A DNA stretch of 64,000 nt from Candidatus Geothrix skivensis (GCA_016721195.1 JADKIO010000006.1:523675-587674), one strand, 5' to 3'; positions 1 to 8,950 are shown, counted from the stretch's first letter. Notes: generated from the letters alone by a model not told the origin. A program made the numbers and translations.

Positions 1-13
1 TTGTAGAGATCGA

Positions 14-517
14 TCACTTTTTGGCTCCGGGTCCCGCGGTTGCCTCGCCCGCAGGGGTGGTCGCCGAGGGGGCGCTTACCGGGGAGGAGCCGCTCACCTG
101 GCCGGGAGTGCGGATGATGGGCCCAGCGTCTTCCTGGTTGTTGGGATCCCCGGCGCACTTCAGCTCGTAGGTGGCCTTGGTGGACTTGCCCTCGTAGGGC
201 TGCCCGAAGGGGTCCTGGGCGGACATGCCCACCTTGATGAGGCTTTCCTTCACCAGCGATGAGTTGTTGTCGATCATGGCATCGAAGTTGCCGAAATCGG
301 GGAACTTGCCGTGCTTGAGGTAGTACTGGTCCAAGCCCTCGGACACGATCTTGAGGTCGTCCTGGGCCTTGAGGTAGCGGGCCTGGGCCGAGTGCTTCCG
401 GAACTGGGAGAAGCCCAGGGTGCCGAGCACGGCGATGATCATCATCGCCACCAGCAGTTCCAGGAGGGAGAAACCCCGGCTGCCGGGGCGGCTCGTGCGG
501 GTGGGGGTCGAGGTCAT
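14..517 (-). CDS. Type IV pilin-like / pseudopilin protein
   Basis: The protein (167 aa) starts with a short basic leader and a prepilin peptidase site: Gly followed by FSLLELLVA, with Glu at mature position 5, then a roughly 20-residue hydrophobic helix. The segment after the helix (a YYLKHGKFP motif) resembles GspG/PilE-type pilins. The tail is rich in Pro, Ala, Ser and Gly. The ATG at 517 is chosen because the leader is then of normal length; the frame is open upstream but that stretch is not pilin-like. It lies 89 nt downstream of the PilR-like gene on the same strand, so co-transcription is likely. It may be a minor pilin or a type II secretion pseudopilin. Confidence 0.8.
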   Translation of the reverse strand: MTSTPTRTSRPGSRGFSLLELLVAMMIIAVLGTLGFSQFRKHSAQARYLKAQDDLKIVSEGLDQYYLKHGKFPDFGNFDAMIDNNSSLVKESLIKVGMSAQDPFGQPYEGKSTKATYELKCAGDPNNQEDAGPIIRTPGQVSGSSPVSAPSATTPAGEATAGPGAKK

Positions 518-606
518 GGGTGGGATCCGGGAAAAGGGGCCGGATGGGTCGCATCCGAGCGTTCCAGTGTGCCAGGAATGGCCAAAAAAGCAAGGATTCA
601 TGGGCA

Positions 607-2058
607 TCATGCGTCCTTTGGCCCTTCGGTTCCACTCCCTTCGTCCACCACGGGCGCGGGGAAGCTGGCGGGCCAGGGGAAATCCTTGGGCAGTGCCTCC
701 AGCCCGCCCAGTTCCGCCAGCCAGTAACGGTAGGCCCGGAAGCTCATGCCCAGGCGCCTGCCGGCCTTGGTCTTGACGCCGCCCACCTCGTCCAGGGCCC
801 GGCGGAGGAAGTGGCCCTTCAGGGCCTGGATCCAGGCCTCGAGATCGAACCCATCGGCGGGGATGACCAGGGGGGCGGGGCGCTCGGCTTCCCCCTGGCT
901 GGCCTGGCCGAAGCCCTCGGGCAGCAGCTCCCGGGTGATGGGGCCCCCGGGATTGAGCGCCACGCAGCGCTCCATGAGGTTCTCCAGCTCCCGCACGTTG
1001 CCGGGAAAACGGTAGCAGAGCAGCTGGGACATGGCCTCGGGATGGAGCTGCATGGGCGGCTTGCCCAGCTTCAGGCAGAAGCGGCGGATGAAGTGCTCCG
1101 CCAGCACCGGCAGGTCCTCGGGCCGCTCCCGCAGCGGAGGCAGCTCGATCTGGAGGATGTTCAGGCGGTAGTAGAGGTCCTCCCGGAAGTCCCCGGCCTC
1201 GGCCCGGGCCCGGAGGTTGCGGTTGGTGGCGGCGATGATCCGCACATTCACCGCCTTTTCCTCCGTGGCTCCCAGGCGGCGGAAGCAGCGCTCCTGGAGC
1301 ACCCGCAGAAGCTTCACCTGCAGGGACAGGGGCATCTCGCCGATCTCGTCCAGGAACAGGATGCCGCCGCCCGCCTCCTCGAAGAGGCCCCGCTTCATGG
1401 CGTTGGCGCCGGTGAAGGCCCCCTTCTCGAAACCGAACAGCTCGGATTCCAGGAGGGCTTCGGGGAAGGCGCCGCAGTTCACGGCCACGAAGGGGCCCTT
1501 GGCCCGGTCGGAGTGGCGGTGGATGAGCCGGGCCACCACCTCCTTGCCGGTGCCGCTTTCCCCCGTCAGCAGCACCGTGGTATCTGCCAGGGAGACCTTG
1601 CCGATGAGGGCGTTGATCTTCCGCATGATGGGACCCACGCCCACCAGCTCCCCCAGGTCGCTGGGGGGCACGGATTCCGGCACCGCCCCCGCCAGCAGGC
1701 CCTTGAGGGAGGCGATGAGGTCCTCGTGCTTGAAGGGCTTGGTGATGAAGTCCACGGCCCCCTGGTTGAGGGCCTGCACGGTGGTCTCGGTGGTGGCATA
1801 GGCGGTCATGATGACCACCGGCGTTTCCAGGCCCTGTTCCTTCATCCAGGTCAGCAGCTCGATGCCGGAGCCGTCCTTGAGCTTCAGATCGGACAACACC
1901 CCGTCAAAGGTGGTCTCCCGCAGGGCTCGCTGCCCTTCTTCGATGCCCGAGGCCGCCTCACAGGCGAACCCGGCGCCCTCCAGGGCCAGGGTCAGCACCT
2001 CCCGGAGACCGGGTTCGTCCTCCACGAGCAGGATCCGTTGGGTCGAGACAGGAGACAT
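607..2058 (-). CDS. Sigma54-dependent response regulator (PilR/NtrC family)
   Basis: The 483-aa protein has the classic three-part layout. A receiver domain (about 8-120) carries phospho-acceptor Asp57 and Lys107. An AAA+ domain follows, with Walker A GESGTGKE (about 166-173), the sigma54-contacting GAFTGA loop (213-218) and the arginine-rich RxDLYYRL region. A Fis-type helix-turn-helix sits at the C-terminus (about 445-483). The ATG at 2058 is preceded by AAGG. Family members activate RpoN promoters. The adjacent pilin gene and a sigma54-like promoter before pilA make a PilR role plausible, but no PilS kinase is in the window and the target is inferred. Confidence 0.92.
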   Translation of the reverse strand: MSPVSTQRILLVEDEPGLREVLTLALEGAGFACEAASGIEEGQRALRETTFDGVLSDLKLKDGSGIELLTWMKEQGLETPVVIMTAYATTETTVQALNQGAVDFITKPFKHEDLIASLKGLLAGAVPESVPPSDLGELVGVGPIMRKINALIGKVSLADTTVLLTGESGTGKEVVARLIHRHSDRAKGPFVAVNCGAFPEALLESELFGFEKGAFTGANAMKRGLFEEAGGGILFLDEIGEMPLSLQVKLLRVLQERCFRRLGATEEKAVNVRIIAATNRNLRARAEAGDFREDLYYRLNILQIELPPLRERPEDLPVLAEHFIRRFCLKLGKPPMQLHPEAMSQLLCYRFPGNVRELENLMERCVALNPGGPITRELLPEGFGQASQGEAERPAPLVIPADGFDLEAWIQALKGHFLRRALDEVGGVKTKAGRRLGMSFRAYRYWLAELGGLEALPKDFPWPASFPAPVVDEGSGTEGPKDA

Positions 2059-2134
2059 GGCAACCTTAGGGATGTGACGCCCCATGGATGTGACGCATTG
2101 GGTCACTCATCCTATCCTGAACCACAGGAGTCCC

Positions 2135-3253
2135 GTGAAGCATGTCGTGTTCGCCCACCGGAAGCTGTCCTACGGGGGCGGCGAGCGGGTGCTCCTGGAA
2201 CAGGTGGCCGCTCTGGCCGGACTGCCGGTGAAGGTGACCGTGCTGTTCCGCAAAGAGCCCGGCCGACGCGACATTGAGCCGGAGCTCCGGGCGCGCAACC
2301 CGAACCTGGCCGAAGTGCTCCACCTGCCGGGGGCCATCGGCGCCTTCCGCTGGCTGTGGAAGGCCCGCCCGGACCTGCTGGTGCTTTGCAACCACAAGGG
2401 GGTGCAGCGGGCCCTGCCCTGGCTGGCCCGCTTCGGCGTCCGGATCCCCTGCGTCCTCACCCTGCATGAGCACTACGAGCGCCACCTGCGGAAGTACCGG
2501 GGCGTCCGGAACCTTGTTGACCGCTGGCTCTGCACCTACGACTTCACGGCTGCCGTTCGCGAGCACCTCAGCGCCGCGCCCTGCAGCATCATCCATCCCC
2601 TGTACCCCCGAGCGAAAGTGGACATGGTGGATGCGACCGCCCGGCGCGCAGCGCGCTGCGCACTGCGCGTGCCAGAAGATGCGGCGGTGGTGGGCTACGC
2701 AGGACAGATGGATGCTCGGAAGGCGACAGTGGACGTTATCCGGTTCGCCTCCCGTCTGGCTGGCCAGTTGTCCGGCGACTTCCACTTGCTCTTGGCGGGC
2801 CGGGAAGACGCCAGCTACGCCCGGGAGATCCAGGATGCGCTCGAAGATGAGCACCTGGTGGAGCATTGCACCCGCACGGGCCCGCTGAAGGACCTTGCCC
2901 CGGCCTTCGCCGCCCTCGACCTCTATGTCATGACCAGCCGCAACGAAGGCTTCTTCCCCATCGCCCTCATCGAGGCCCTGGAGCGTGGCGTGCCCGTGCT
3001 GGCCCCCACCGTGGGCGGCATCGGGAGTGTGCTGAAGGACGGGGAGGGTGGCTTCCTCCTGCAGAAGCCCGATGACCGGCAGGCCGTGCCGGAAGCCCTG
3101 TTGGAGGCCGCCGCCGCCCGCCTCGCGCCCCTGCTGGCGGATGCCGAGGCCTGGGAGAACCAGCGAGCGAAGGCCCATGGCTTCGGCACCGCGCTCACCC
3201 GGGACTATGACGCCGCGGCGAAGTTCCGGGAGGCGGTGGCGGAATGGCTGTAG
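2135..3253 (+). CDS. GT4-family glycosyltransferase
   Basis: This is a glycosyltransferase of the GT-B fold (372 aa). The N-terminal half begins KHVVFAHRKLSYGGGERV, the glycine-rich acceptor-side loop of GT4 enzymes. The C-terminal half holds the nucleotide-sugar site with the E-x7-E motif (EGFFPIALIEALE). The GTG at 2135 is preferred because AGGAG lies six bases upstream; an in-frame ATG at 2084 lacks this signal. It is followed closely by waaF, so a role in LPS core or O-chain assembly is likely. Donor and acceptor cannot be told from sequence. Confidence 0.85.
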   Translation: MKHVVFAHRKLSYGGGERVLLEQVAALAGLPVKVTVLFRKEPGRRDIEPELRARNPNLAEVLHLPGAIGAFRWLWKARPDLLVLCNHKGVQRALPWLARFGVRIPCVLTLHEHYERHLRKYRGVRNLVDRWLCTYDFTAAVREHLSAAPCSIIHPLYPRAKVDMVDATARRAARCALRVPEDAAVVGYAGQMDARKATVDVIRFASRLAGQLSGDFHLLLAGREDASYAREIQDALEDEHLVEHCTRTGPLKDLAPAFAALDLYVMTSRNEGFFPIALIEALERGVPVLAPTVGGIGSVLKDGEGGFLLQKPDDRQAVPEALLEAAAARLAPLLADAEAWENQRAKAHGFGTALTRDYDAAAKFREAVAEWL

Positions 3254-3299
3254 GCGGTGGATTGTGGGCGGTAGGGCGCCCTCCTCGAGAGGTCGAGCC

Positions 3300-4268
3300 A
3301 TGAGTCTCGTGATCCCACAGCACGCCACCTGGGTCCGCTTTCCAAGATTCGTGGGCGACGCCGCCATGCAGCTGCCGGTGCTGCGCCTGCTGCGGGAGAT
3401 CGGTGTGGGTCCCATCGTCGTGTGGGGTCCCAGGCTCACCGTGGGCCTGGTGGAGGGCACCTGGTTCTGCGATGCCGTGCTAGGAGATGTGGGCAAGCCT
3501 GGACCCTTCGCCCTGGCCCGCATCCTGCGGCAGCACCGGGCCGCCCGGAGCATCCACTTCCCCAAGTCCCTCCGCCCCGCCCTGGCGGCCTGGCTGGCCC
3601 GGGTGCCCGAGCGCATCGGCGTGGACGAAAGCCTGGCGGGCCCCTTCAACACCCACAGCGGCCCCTTCTGGGACGCAGAAGGCCCCTTCCTCCTCCGCTA
3701 CCACGCGGTGCTCAAGCTGCGCTGGCCGGACCTGCCGCCCATGCCCTTCGCGGACTTCGATCCGGGCATCGCCATTGAAACACCACGGGACCCCTTCCTC
3801 TGCCTCATGCCCGGCTCCACCTGGCCCTCCAAGGCCTGGCCCGTCGAGCACTACCGAGCGCTCCTCCTGAGAGCCCGGTCCGAGGGCTTCGCCGTGGCCG
3901 TGCTGGGGTCCCCGGACGAGGCGGCGACCTGTGCCGCGGTGGCGGGGACCGAGGGCATCAACCTGTGCGGAAAAACCTCCCTGAGGTCGGCGGCGGCCTG
4001 GCTGCGCGGCGCGGCGGCCGTGCTGGGCAATGATTCGGGCCTGAGCCATCTGGCGGCCGCCTGCGGAGCGCCGGTCCTGGCCCTCTACGGCGCCACGGAC
4101 CCCGGCGGTTCCACCCCCTGGGGGCCCAAGAGCCGGGGCCTCCGCAAGGACGGCATCCCCTGCGCGCCCTGTTTCAAGCGGGACTGCTTCACTCCCGGAC
4201 AGCCCTGCCTGGCGGGTCTTGGGCCCGATCAGGTCTGGGCTGAACTGAAAGAACTCATAAGCGTATAG
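3300..4268 (+). CDS. waaF: ADP-heptose:LPS heptosyltransferase (GT9)
   Basis: This 322-aa GT9 enzyme adds heptose from ADP-L-glycero-D-manno-heptose to the LPS inner core. The pattern of heptosyltransferase II is visible: a PGSTWPSKAWP donor-site segment, then GNDSGLSHLAAACG, YGATDP, and a Cys-rich C-terminal segment (PCAPCFKRDC and a later Cys). A GAGAGG ribosome site precedes the ATG at 3300. It starts 46 nt after the GT4 gene, and hldD, which makes the donor sugar, is encoded 2 kb downstream. Heptosyltransferase I is less likely because of the Cys-rich end. Confidence 0.85.
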   Translation: MSLVIPQHATWVRFPRFVGDAAMQLPVLRLLREIGVGPIVVWGPRLTVGLVEGTWFCDAVLGDVGKPGPFALARILRQHRAARSIHFPKSLRPALAAWLARVPERIGVDESLAGPFNTHSGPFWDAEGPFLLRYHAVLKLRWPDLPPMPFADFDPGIAIETPRDPFLCLMPGSTWPSKAWPVEHYRALLLRARSEGFAVAVLGSPDEAATCAAVAGTEGINLCGKTSLRSAAAWLRGAAAVLGNDSGLSHLAAACGAPVLALYGATDPGGSTPWGPKSRGLRKDGIPCAPCFKRDCFTPGQPCLAGLGPDQVWAELKELISV

Positions 4269-4295
4269 AATCACAGGTCTCCAGAGAGGTTCCGC

Positions 4296-5258
4296 ATGTT
4301 CCGTCGTCTCCTTCTCGCCTGCGCCGCCGCGACCCTGATGGCCCAGGCCCCGGTCATCTCCTTCGACAAGCTGCACCACGACTTCGGCCGCATCTCGCCA
4401 GACAAGAAGGTGGCCGCGAAATACAAGGTGACCAACACGGGCAACGCCTACCTGAACATCACCCAGGTACGACCCAGCTGCGGCTGCACCTACACCATGC
4501 TGGGCAAGTGGTCCCTGGCCCCGGGGGAAGCCACCGAAATCGAAGCCATGTTCGACCCCAAGGGCATCAAGGGCCTGGTGCGCAAGTCCATCGAAGTGGT
4601 CTGCAACGATCCCAAGAGCTCCAACATCAGCCTCAGCCTCGAGGCCGAGGTAATACAGGAGATCATGCCCTCGGTGGAGGCCGTGTACTTCCATTCGGCC
4701 ACGAAGACCAGCCCCACCCGCAGCCAGGTCCGCTACACCAGCGGGAACGGGGAGCCGGTGCAACTGGTGGACGTGAAGGTGCCCGGGGCTCCCTTCATCA
4801 CCTTTGCCTACCGATCCGAAGGAAAGGACCTGGTGCTGGAGGTGGCCTTCGATGGGCGGAAGGTTCCCGTTGGCCAGCACCGCGGCGTCGAGACCGCCTC
4901 GGTGCGCTTCACGAACCCCCGCATGGGCCAGCTGCCCCTCAACATCCAGTGGGACCTCAGGCCCAGCATCGCCGCCAGCCCCGCCGAAGTGGTGTTCCAG
5001 GGCGCGGCCGGCAAGGAGCAACGCCAGAAGCTCAGCCTCAGGCAGGGCGACGGCAGGCCCTTCCGGGTCCTCAGCGCCCGCCCTTCCCTTCAGGGCCTGC
5101 GCGTGGAGGGCCTCGACCAGAAGGGCAGCACCCTGGAGCTGACGGTGGTCCTCCCGGCGGACCTGAAGGCGGGGCGCTACAGCGACATCCTGTCCCTCAG
5201 CACCGATGATCCCGATCAGCCGGAATTGACGGTTCGTGTGGTGGCTCTCCTGAAATAG
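4296..5258 (+). CDS. DUF1573 secreted protein
   Basis: The 320-aa protein begins with a signal peptide (MFRRLLLACAAATLMAQA). A DUF1573 domain follows (about 20-120), recognised by FDKLHHDFG, a KVTNTG strand and the conserved SCGCT motif. Two further Ig/ASH-like beta segments fill the remainder. DUF1573 proteins are exported beta-sandwich proteins of unknown function, common in Bacteroidetes and Acidobacteria. GAGAGG precedes the ATG, and it follows waaF by 27 nt. A hairpin terminator lies 27 nt after the stop. Confidence 0.85.
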   Translation: MFRRLLLACAAATLMAQAPVISFDKLHHDFGRISPDKKVAAKYKVTNTGNAYLNITQVRPSCGCTYTMLGKWSLAPGEATEIEAMFDPKGIKGLVRKSIEVVCNDPKSSNISLSLEAEVIQEIMPSVEAVYFHSATKTSPTRSQVRYTSGNGEPVQLVDVKVPGAPFITFAYRSEGKDLVLEVAFDGRKVPVGQHRGVETASVRFTNPRMGQLPLNIQWDLRPSIAASPAEVVFQGAAGKEQRQKLSLRQGDGRPFRVLSARPSLQGLRVEGLDQKGSTLELTVVLPADLKAGRYSDILSLSTDDPDQPELTVRVVALLK

Positions 5259-5284
5259 GGCCAATCGCTGGATCCAAGGAAGCA

Positions 5285-5315
5285 GGAACGCAGAGGTCCT
5301 CTGTGTTCCGCTTTT
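5285..5315 (+). terminator. Rho-independent terminator after the DUF1573 gene
   Basis: The two 11-base arms GGAACGCAGAG (5285-5295) and CTCTGTGTTCC (5299-5309) pair with a single G-U wobble around a 3-nt loop, and GCTTTT follows. The position, directly after the stop codon on the + strand, fits the end of the GT4-waaF-DUF1573 transcript. Confidence 0.65.
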
Positions 5316-5354
5316 CCCGTCCAGGAATTCCCGGTTTGGAAATAGCCTGGAGGG

Positions 5355-6305
5355 ATGCCGAAGTCCCGCGTCTCCCATCTCTTCGCCGTGCTGTCCCTGG
5401 CCGGCATCGCCTTCATCTGGGCGGGGGGGTTCCCGGCGACCAAGTACTGCCTCCAGGCGGGCCTGTCGGTCGGGGCCCTCCTCACCATCCGCTTCGCCAT
5501 CGGCGCCGCCGGCCTTGGGCTCATGCTCCTGCTGCTGGGGGTGCGGATCCGCCGCCAGGATGCCCTGGATGGGCTCTGGCTGGGCCTGGTGCTGGCGACC
5601 CTGTTCTGGCTCCAGACCGATGGCCTGCGGTTCACCACCACCTCGAAGTCGGGCTTCATCACGGGACTCTACGTCATCTTCACGCCCATGGTGGCTCTGC
5701 TCATCGGGGACCGGCTGCGCCCCTCCCATGGCCTGGGCGCCCTGGTGGCCCTCGCGGGGTTGGCCCTGCTGGTGCGGGAGCCCGGCATGGCCTGGGGCGG
5801 CTGGAACCGCGGCGATTCCGAAACCCTGCTGGCCGCCGTCCTCTGCGGCTTCCACATCGTCATGACCTCACACTTCTCCCGCCGCTCGTCGAGCTGGGTC
5901 CTGGCCTTCATCCAGGTGGTGGTGACCGGGGCCGTGTCGCTGGTCATCACCCTCGCCCTTCCATCCCCCCATGGCTTCCAGGGCTCGGGACCAGCCCTGG
6001 CGAAGGCCGGGACATGGGTATCCCTGGCGTTCATGGGGATCCTGGCCACCAGCCTCGCCTTCTACGTCCAGAGCACCATGCAGTCCCGCCTGGGCGCCAC
6101 CGAAAGCGGCATCATCATGTCCATGGAACCGGTCTGGACCGCCCTCATCGCCATCAGCGGCTTCGTGCCGGGCATCCGGGAGCACCTGAATCCCATCCAG
6201 TTCCTGGGGGGTTTGCTCATCCTCGTGGCCACCCTTGTGACGGAGCTGGGCCCCAGGCTGCTGCGCCGGCTGGCGCCCATCGAAGCGGAAGAGACCGTCG
6301 GCTAG
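5355..6305 (+). CDS. EamA/DMT-family transporter
   Basis: This 316-aa integral membrane protein has about ten hydrophobic segments arranged as two EamA repeats (about 10-145 and 155-300). It carries the typical AGGFPATKYCLQAG start and a late repeat with ESGIIMSMEPVWTALIA. The drug/metabolite transporter superfamily exports amino acids, nucleosides or other metabolites; substrate cannot be predicted. GGAGGG precedes the ATG. It starts just past the upstream terminator and ends 35 nt before hldD. Confidence 0.85.
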   Translation: MPKSRVSHLFAVLSLAGIAFIWAGGFPATKYCLQAGLSVGALLTIRFAIGAAGLGLMLLLLGVRIRRQDALDGLWLGLVLATLFWLQTDGLRFTTTSKSGFITGLYVIFTPMVALLIGDRLRPSHGLGALVALAGLALLVREPGMAWGGWNRGDSETLLAAVLCGFHIVMTSHFSRRSSSWVLAFIQVVVTGAVSLVITLALPSPHGFQGSGPALAKAGTWVSLAFMGILATSLAFYVQSTMQSRLGATESGIIMSMEPVWTALIAISGFVPGIREHLNPIQFLGGLLILVATLVTELGPRLLRRLAPIEAEETVG

Positions 6306-6340
6306 TTGCCGCTATCCTGGCAGGGACAGAGGAGTCGCAC

Positions 6341-7276
6341 ATGTTCATCGTCACGGGGGGCGCGGGGTTCGTGGGCAGCAACCTGGTGCGGGAGCTGAAC
6401 CGGCGCGGCCACACGGACATCCTCGTGGTGGACAACCTGGACCGCGCCGAGAAGGCCCGGAACCTGGCGGATCTCACCCTGTCCGACTACCTGGACAAGC
6501 GGGAATTCCGGGCCCGGCTCGACGCCGGCACCCTGGATCTGCGCCCCGAGGCCGTGTTCCACAACGGGGCCTGCTCGGACACCATGGAAACCGACGGCCG
6601 CTACATGATGGAGAACAACTACGGTGATTCGAAGGCCCTGCTCCACTGGTGCCTGGCGCGCAAGGCACCCCTGGTCTATGCCAGCAGCGCCGCCACCTAC
6701 GGGGCCAGCCCCGCCTTCGAGCCGGTGCCTGCCAATGAGCGCCCCCTGAATGTCTACGGCTACTCCAAGCTGGCCTTCGACCAGCACGTGCGCAGCCTGC
6801 TGCCCGCCATCCAGAGCCCCGTGGTGGGCTTGCGCTACTTCAACGTCTTTGGGCCCCGGGAGCAGCACAAGGGCCGCATGATGTCCGTGTTGCACCAGTT
6901 GCTGCGCCAGCTGAAGGAGACTGGTGCCTGCCGGTTGTTCAGGGGCACCGACGGCTTCGGTGATGGCGAGCAGCAGCGTGACTTCATCTTCGTGGGCGAC
7001 GTCGTGGCCATGAACCTCCACTTCGGCGGGGCCCCCATGACCAAAGGCATCGTGAACGCCGGGACGGGCCGCGCCCGCAGCTTCAACGACATCGGGAAGG
7101 CCCTCATCGCCCACCTGGGCCAGGGCTGCATCGAGTACATCCCCTTCCCCGATGAGCTGGTCGGCAAGTACCAGAGCTACACCCAGGCGGACGTGCGCAG
7201 CCTGCGCGAGGTGGGCTACACAGCCCCCTTCACCGAGCTCGAGGCCGGCATCGCCGCCACTTTGGCCGAGATCTAA
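6341..7276 (+). CDS. hldD: ADP-L-glycero-D-manno-heptose 6-epimerase
   Basis: This 311-aa short-chain dehydrogenase-type epimerase converts ADP-D-glycero- to ADP-L-glycero-D-manno-heptose, the sugar donor for WaaF. Visible hallmarks are the NAD(P)-binding TGGAGFVGSN loop at residues 5-14, SSAATYG, the catalytic YxxxK in YGYSK, and NVFGPREQHKGRM, typical of HldD rather than UDP-galactose epimerases. AGAGGAG lies upstream of the ATG. Together with waaF and the GT4 gene this marks an LPS core locus. Confidence 0.92.
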   Translation: MFIVTGGAGFVGSNLVRELNRRGHTDILVVDNLDRAEKARNLADLTLSDYLDKREFRARLDAGTLDLRPEAVFHNGACSDTMETDGRYMMENNYGDSKALLHWCLARKAPLVYASSAATYGASPAFEPVPANERPLNVYGYSKLAFDQHVRSLLPAIQSPVVGLRYFNVFGPREQHKGRMMSVLHQLLRQLKETGACRLFRGTDGFGDGEQQRDFIFVGDVVAMNLHFGGAPMTKGIVNAGTGRARSFNDIGKALIAHLGQGCIEYIPFPDELVGKYQSYTQADVRSLREVGYTAPFTELEAGIAATLAEI

Positions 7277-7287
7277 AGACAACAGAA

Positions 7288-7422
7288 GCTGGTCGCGGAA
7301 GACGCGGAAGGTGCGCGGAAGACGAAGAAAAATCCGGGGGGGGGGGGGGGGGGGGGGGGGGTGTTTTCTTTCTTGTTTTTCCGGGGGGGTTTCTGTGGAT
7401 TACCGGGCCTTCCGCGACCAGC
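7288..7422. repeat. Inverted repeat in the hldD / phosphatase convergent gap
   Basis: Arms GCTGGTCGCGGAA (7288-7300) and TTCCGCGACCAGC (7410-7422) are perfectly complementary, 109 nt apart, between two convergent genes. The left arm continues into near-repeats of CGCGGAAG. The spacer holds the 26-base G-run and T-rich sequence. It could be a bidirectional terminator or an intergenic repeat element; the spacer may be unreliable. Confidence 0.45.
7336..7361. repeat. 26-base poly-G tract
   Basis: An uninterrupted run of 26 G, followed by a T-rich stretch and a second G7 run. It lies between genes and encodes nothing. A run this long is unusual in a bacterial chromosome and is probably a consensus or gap-filling artefact, though a slippage-prone tract cannot be excluded. 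Confidence 0.9.
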
Positions 7423-7431
7423 CATTTGTGA

Positions 7432-8598
7432 TCAGGCCTTGCGGTCGAGGATCACCAGGGTCACGTCATCGACGAAGGGGGCCGGCTGGTTGTAGGCCCG
7501 GGCCTGGGTGATGACGGCCTCCGCGGCCTCCTCGGCGCCCACGGGCAGCTCGGCGCAGATGCGGCGCAAGCCCGCCTCCTCAAGCATGGTGCGGTCCTCC
7601 CGCTCCACTTCCACCAGGCCGTCGGTGTAGAGCACCAGGCGGTCCCCGGGGAGGAACTCCGCCTCGTGCTCCAGGAAGGGCAGCTGTTCGTCCAGGCCCA
7701 GCATGAAGCCCTTGCCCCGCAGGACCTCGGAGCGCTGAAGGCCGCCCTTGGTGCCCCCCACGATGCGCAGGGGGGCGCAGTGTCCCGCCACCACGTAGCG
7801 GATGCGGTTGGCCACGGGATCCAGGCGGCCCAGCCAGGCCGTGGCGAACTGCTCCGCCAGGGTGGAGCGGCAGAGGTCCTCGTTCATGCCATGGGCCCAG
7901 GCCAGGGGCTCGCCCCCCAGGCGCACCTGGTTTTCGAAGGAGGTCTTCACCATGGCCGAGATCAGGGCCGCCGTGACGCCATGGCCGCTCACGTCCGCGA
8001 TCATCATGGCCGTGCAGCCGTCCGGCAGCGGCAGGATGGCATAGATGTCCCCGCCGATGCCCGCTGCGGGCAGGTAGCGGTGGGTGTAGCTGGAACCCGG
8101 CGCCTCGCCCGGCAGCTTGGGCAGGAGGCCCATCTGGAGGGCCGCCGCCAGCTCCATCTCCTCCTGGACCCGCTGCTGGAAAGTGGTCAACTCCTTGTTC
8201 TGGCGCTTGATCTCCTTCTGCATCTCGATGAGGCGGAAGGTGGAGTCCACCTTGGCCAGCACCTCCTGGGCATGGAAGGGCTTGGGGATCATGTCGTCCG
8301 CGCCCAGGGAGAGGCCGCCGATGCGCGAGGCGGTGCCATCCAGGGCGGACAGGATGATGAAGTAGATGTCCCGGGTGGCGGGATCGCTCTTCACGCGCTT
8401 GCAGAGCTCATCCCCGGGCATCTCGGGCATGCGGAGATCGGAGATGATCAGGTCCGGTCGGGACCGGCCCATCTCGTCGAGGGCTTCCAGGCCATGGGCG
8501 GCAGTCAGGACCTGATAGCCCGCCCGCTTGAGGTAGAAGCTGAGGATGTCCCGGATGGGCGCTTCATCATCCACCACCAGGACGGTGCCCTTGGCCAT
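7432..8598 (-). CDS. Receiver-PP2C (RsbU-type) response regulator phosphatase
   Basis: The 388-aa protein joins a CheY-like receiver (1-120; phospho-acceptor Asp54 in ISDLRMPEM, Lys106 in PKPF) through a coiled-coil linker (about 123-155) to a SpoIIE/RsbU PP2C phosphatase domain (about 165-388). Metal-binding motifs are present: GGD at 182-184, DVSGHG at 202-207, and YTDGL near the end. Such proteins dephosphorylate STAS antagonists in partner-switching pathways. It begins 13 nt after the stop of the STAS gene, its likely substrate. Confidence 0.92.
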   Translation of the reverse strand: MAKGTVLVVDDEAPIRDILSFYLKRAGYQVLTAAHGLEALDEMGRSRPDLIISDLRMPEMPGDELCKRVKSDPATRDIYFIILSALDGTASRIGGLSLGADDMIPKPFHAQEVLAKVDSTFRLIEMQKEIKRQNKELTTFQQRVQEEMELAAALQMGLLPKLPGEAPGSSYTHRYLPAAGIGGDIYAILPLPDGCTAMMIADVSGHGVTAALISAMVKTSFENQVRLGGEPLAWAHGMNEDLCRSTLAEQFATAWLGRLDPVANRIRYVVAGHCAPLRIVGGTKGGLQRSEVLRGKGFMLGLDEQLPFLEHEAEFLPGDRLVLYTDGLVEVEREDRTMLEEAGLRRICAELPVGAEEAAEAVITQARAYNQPAPFVDDVTLVILDRKA

Positions 8599-8611
8599 GG
8601 GGCGCTAGCGT

Positions 8612-8950
8612 TCAGGCGCCGCGGAGAGCATCCTGCTCCGTGGCGAAGATGGAGAAGTAGTTGGTGAGGTTGGTCTGGTCGAAGGTCTTCTTCACGGGCA
8701 CGGGGAGGCAGCTCAGGTGCAGCTTGCCGCCGGACTTGTCCACGCTGTTGCGCGCGGCCACCAGGAGGCCGAGTCCCGAGGAGTCGATGAAGCTCACGCC
8801 CTCCAGGTTGATCACGAGGAGCTTCGGCTGCGCGGTGGCCACCGTTTCGCGGATCACGTCCCGCAGCTGGGCGGTCACCTCGAAATTGACCTTGCCCTGG
8901 ATGGACACCACCGAGGCGGTGCCTTCTTGGCGGGTCTGGATGTTCAGCAT
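8612..8950 (-). CDS. STAS-domain anti-sigma factor antagonist
   Basis: This 112-aa protein is a single STAS domain of SpoIIAA/RsbV type. The regulatory site FIDSSGLGLL (about 54-63) holds the phosphorylatable Ser57 or Ser58. AGGAGG lies correctly placed before the ATG at 8950. The start overlaps the end of the upstream RelA-like gene by 7 nt, so translation is likely coupled, and the RsbU-type phosphatase follows by 13 nt. No RsbW-type kinase or sigma factor is in the window, so the switch partner must be elsewhere. Confidence 0.92.
   Translation of the reverse strand: MLNIQTRQEGTASVVSIQGKVNFEVTAQLRDVIRETVATAQPKLLVINLEGVSFIDSSGLGLLVAARNSVDKSGGKLHLSCLPVPVKKTFDQTNLTNYFSIFATEQDALRGA

Noticed and set aside
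520..2277. Long open frames antisense to the sigma54 regulator and other genes
   Set aside because: In GC-rich DNA the strand opposite a real gene is often open. These translations are low-complexity (Gly, Arg, Pro, His rich) with no family motif, while the listed gene has clear domains.
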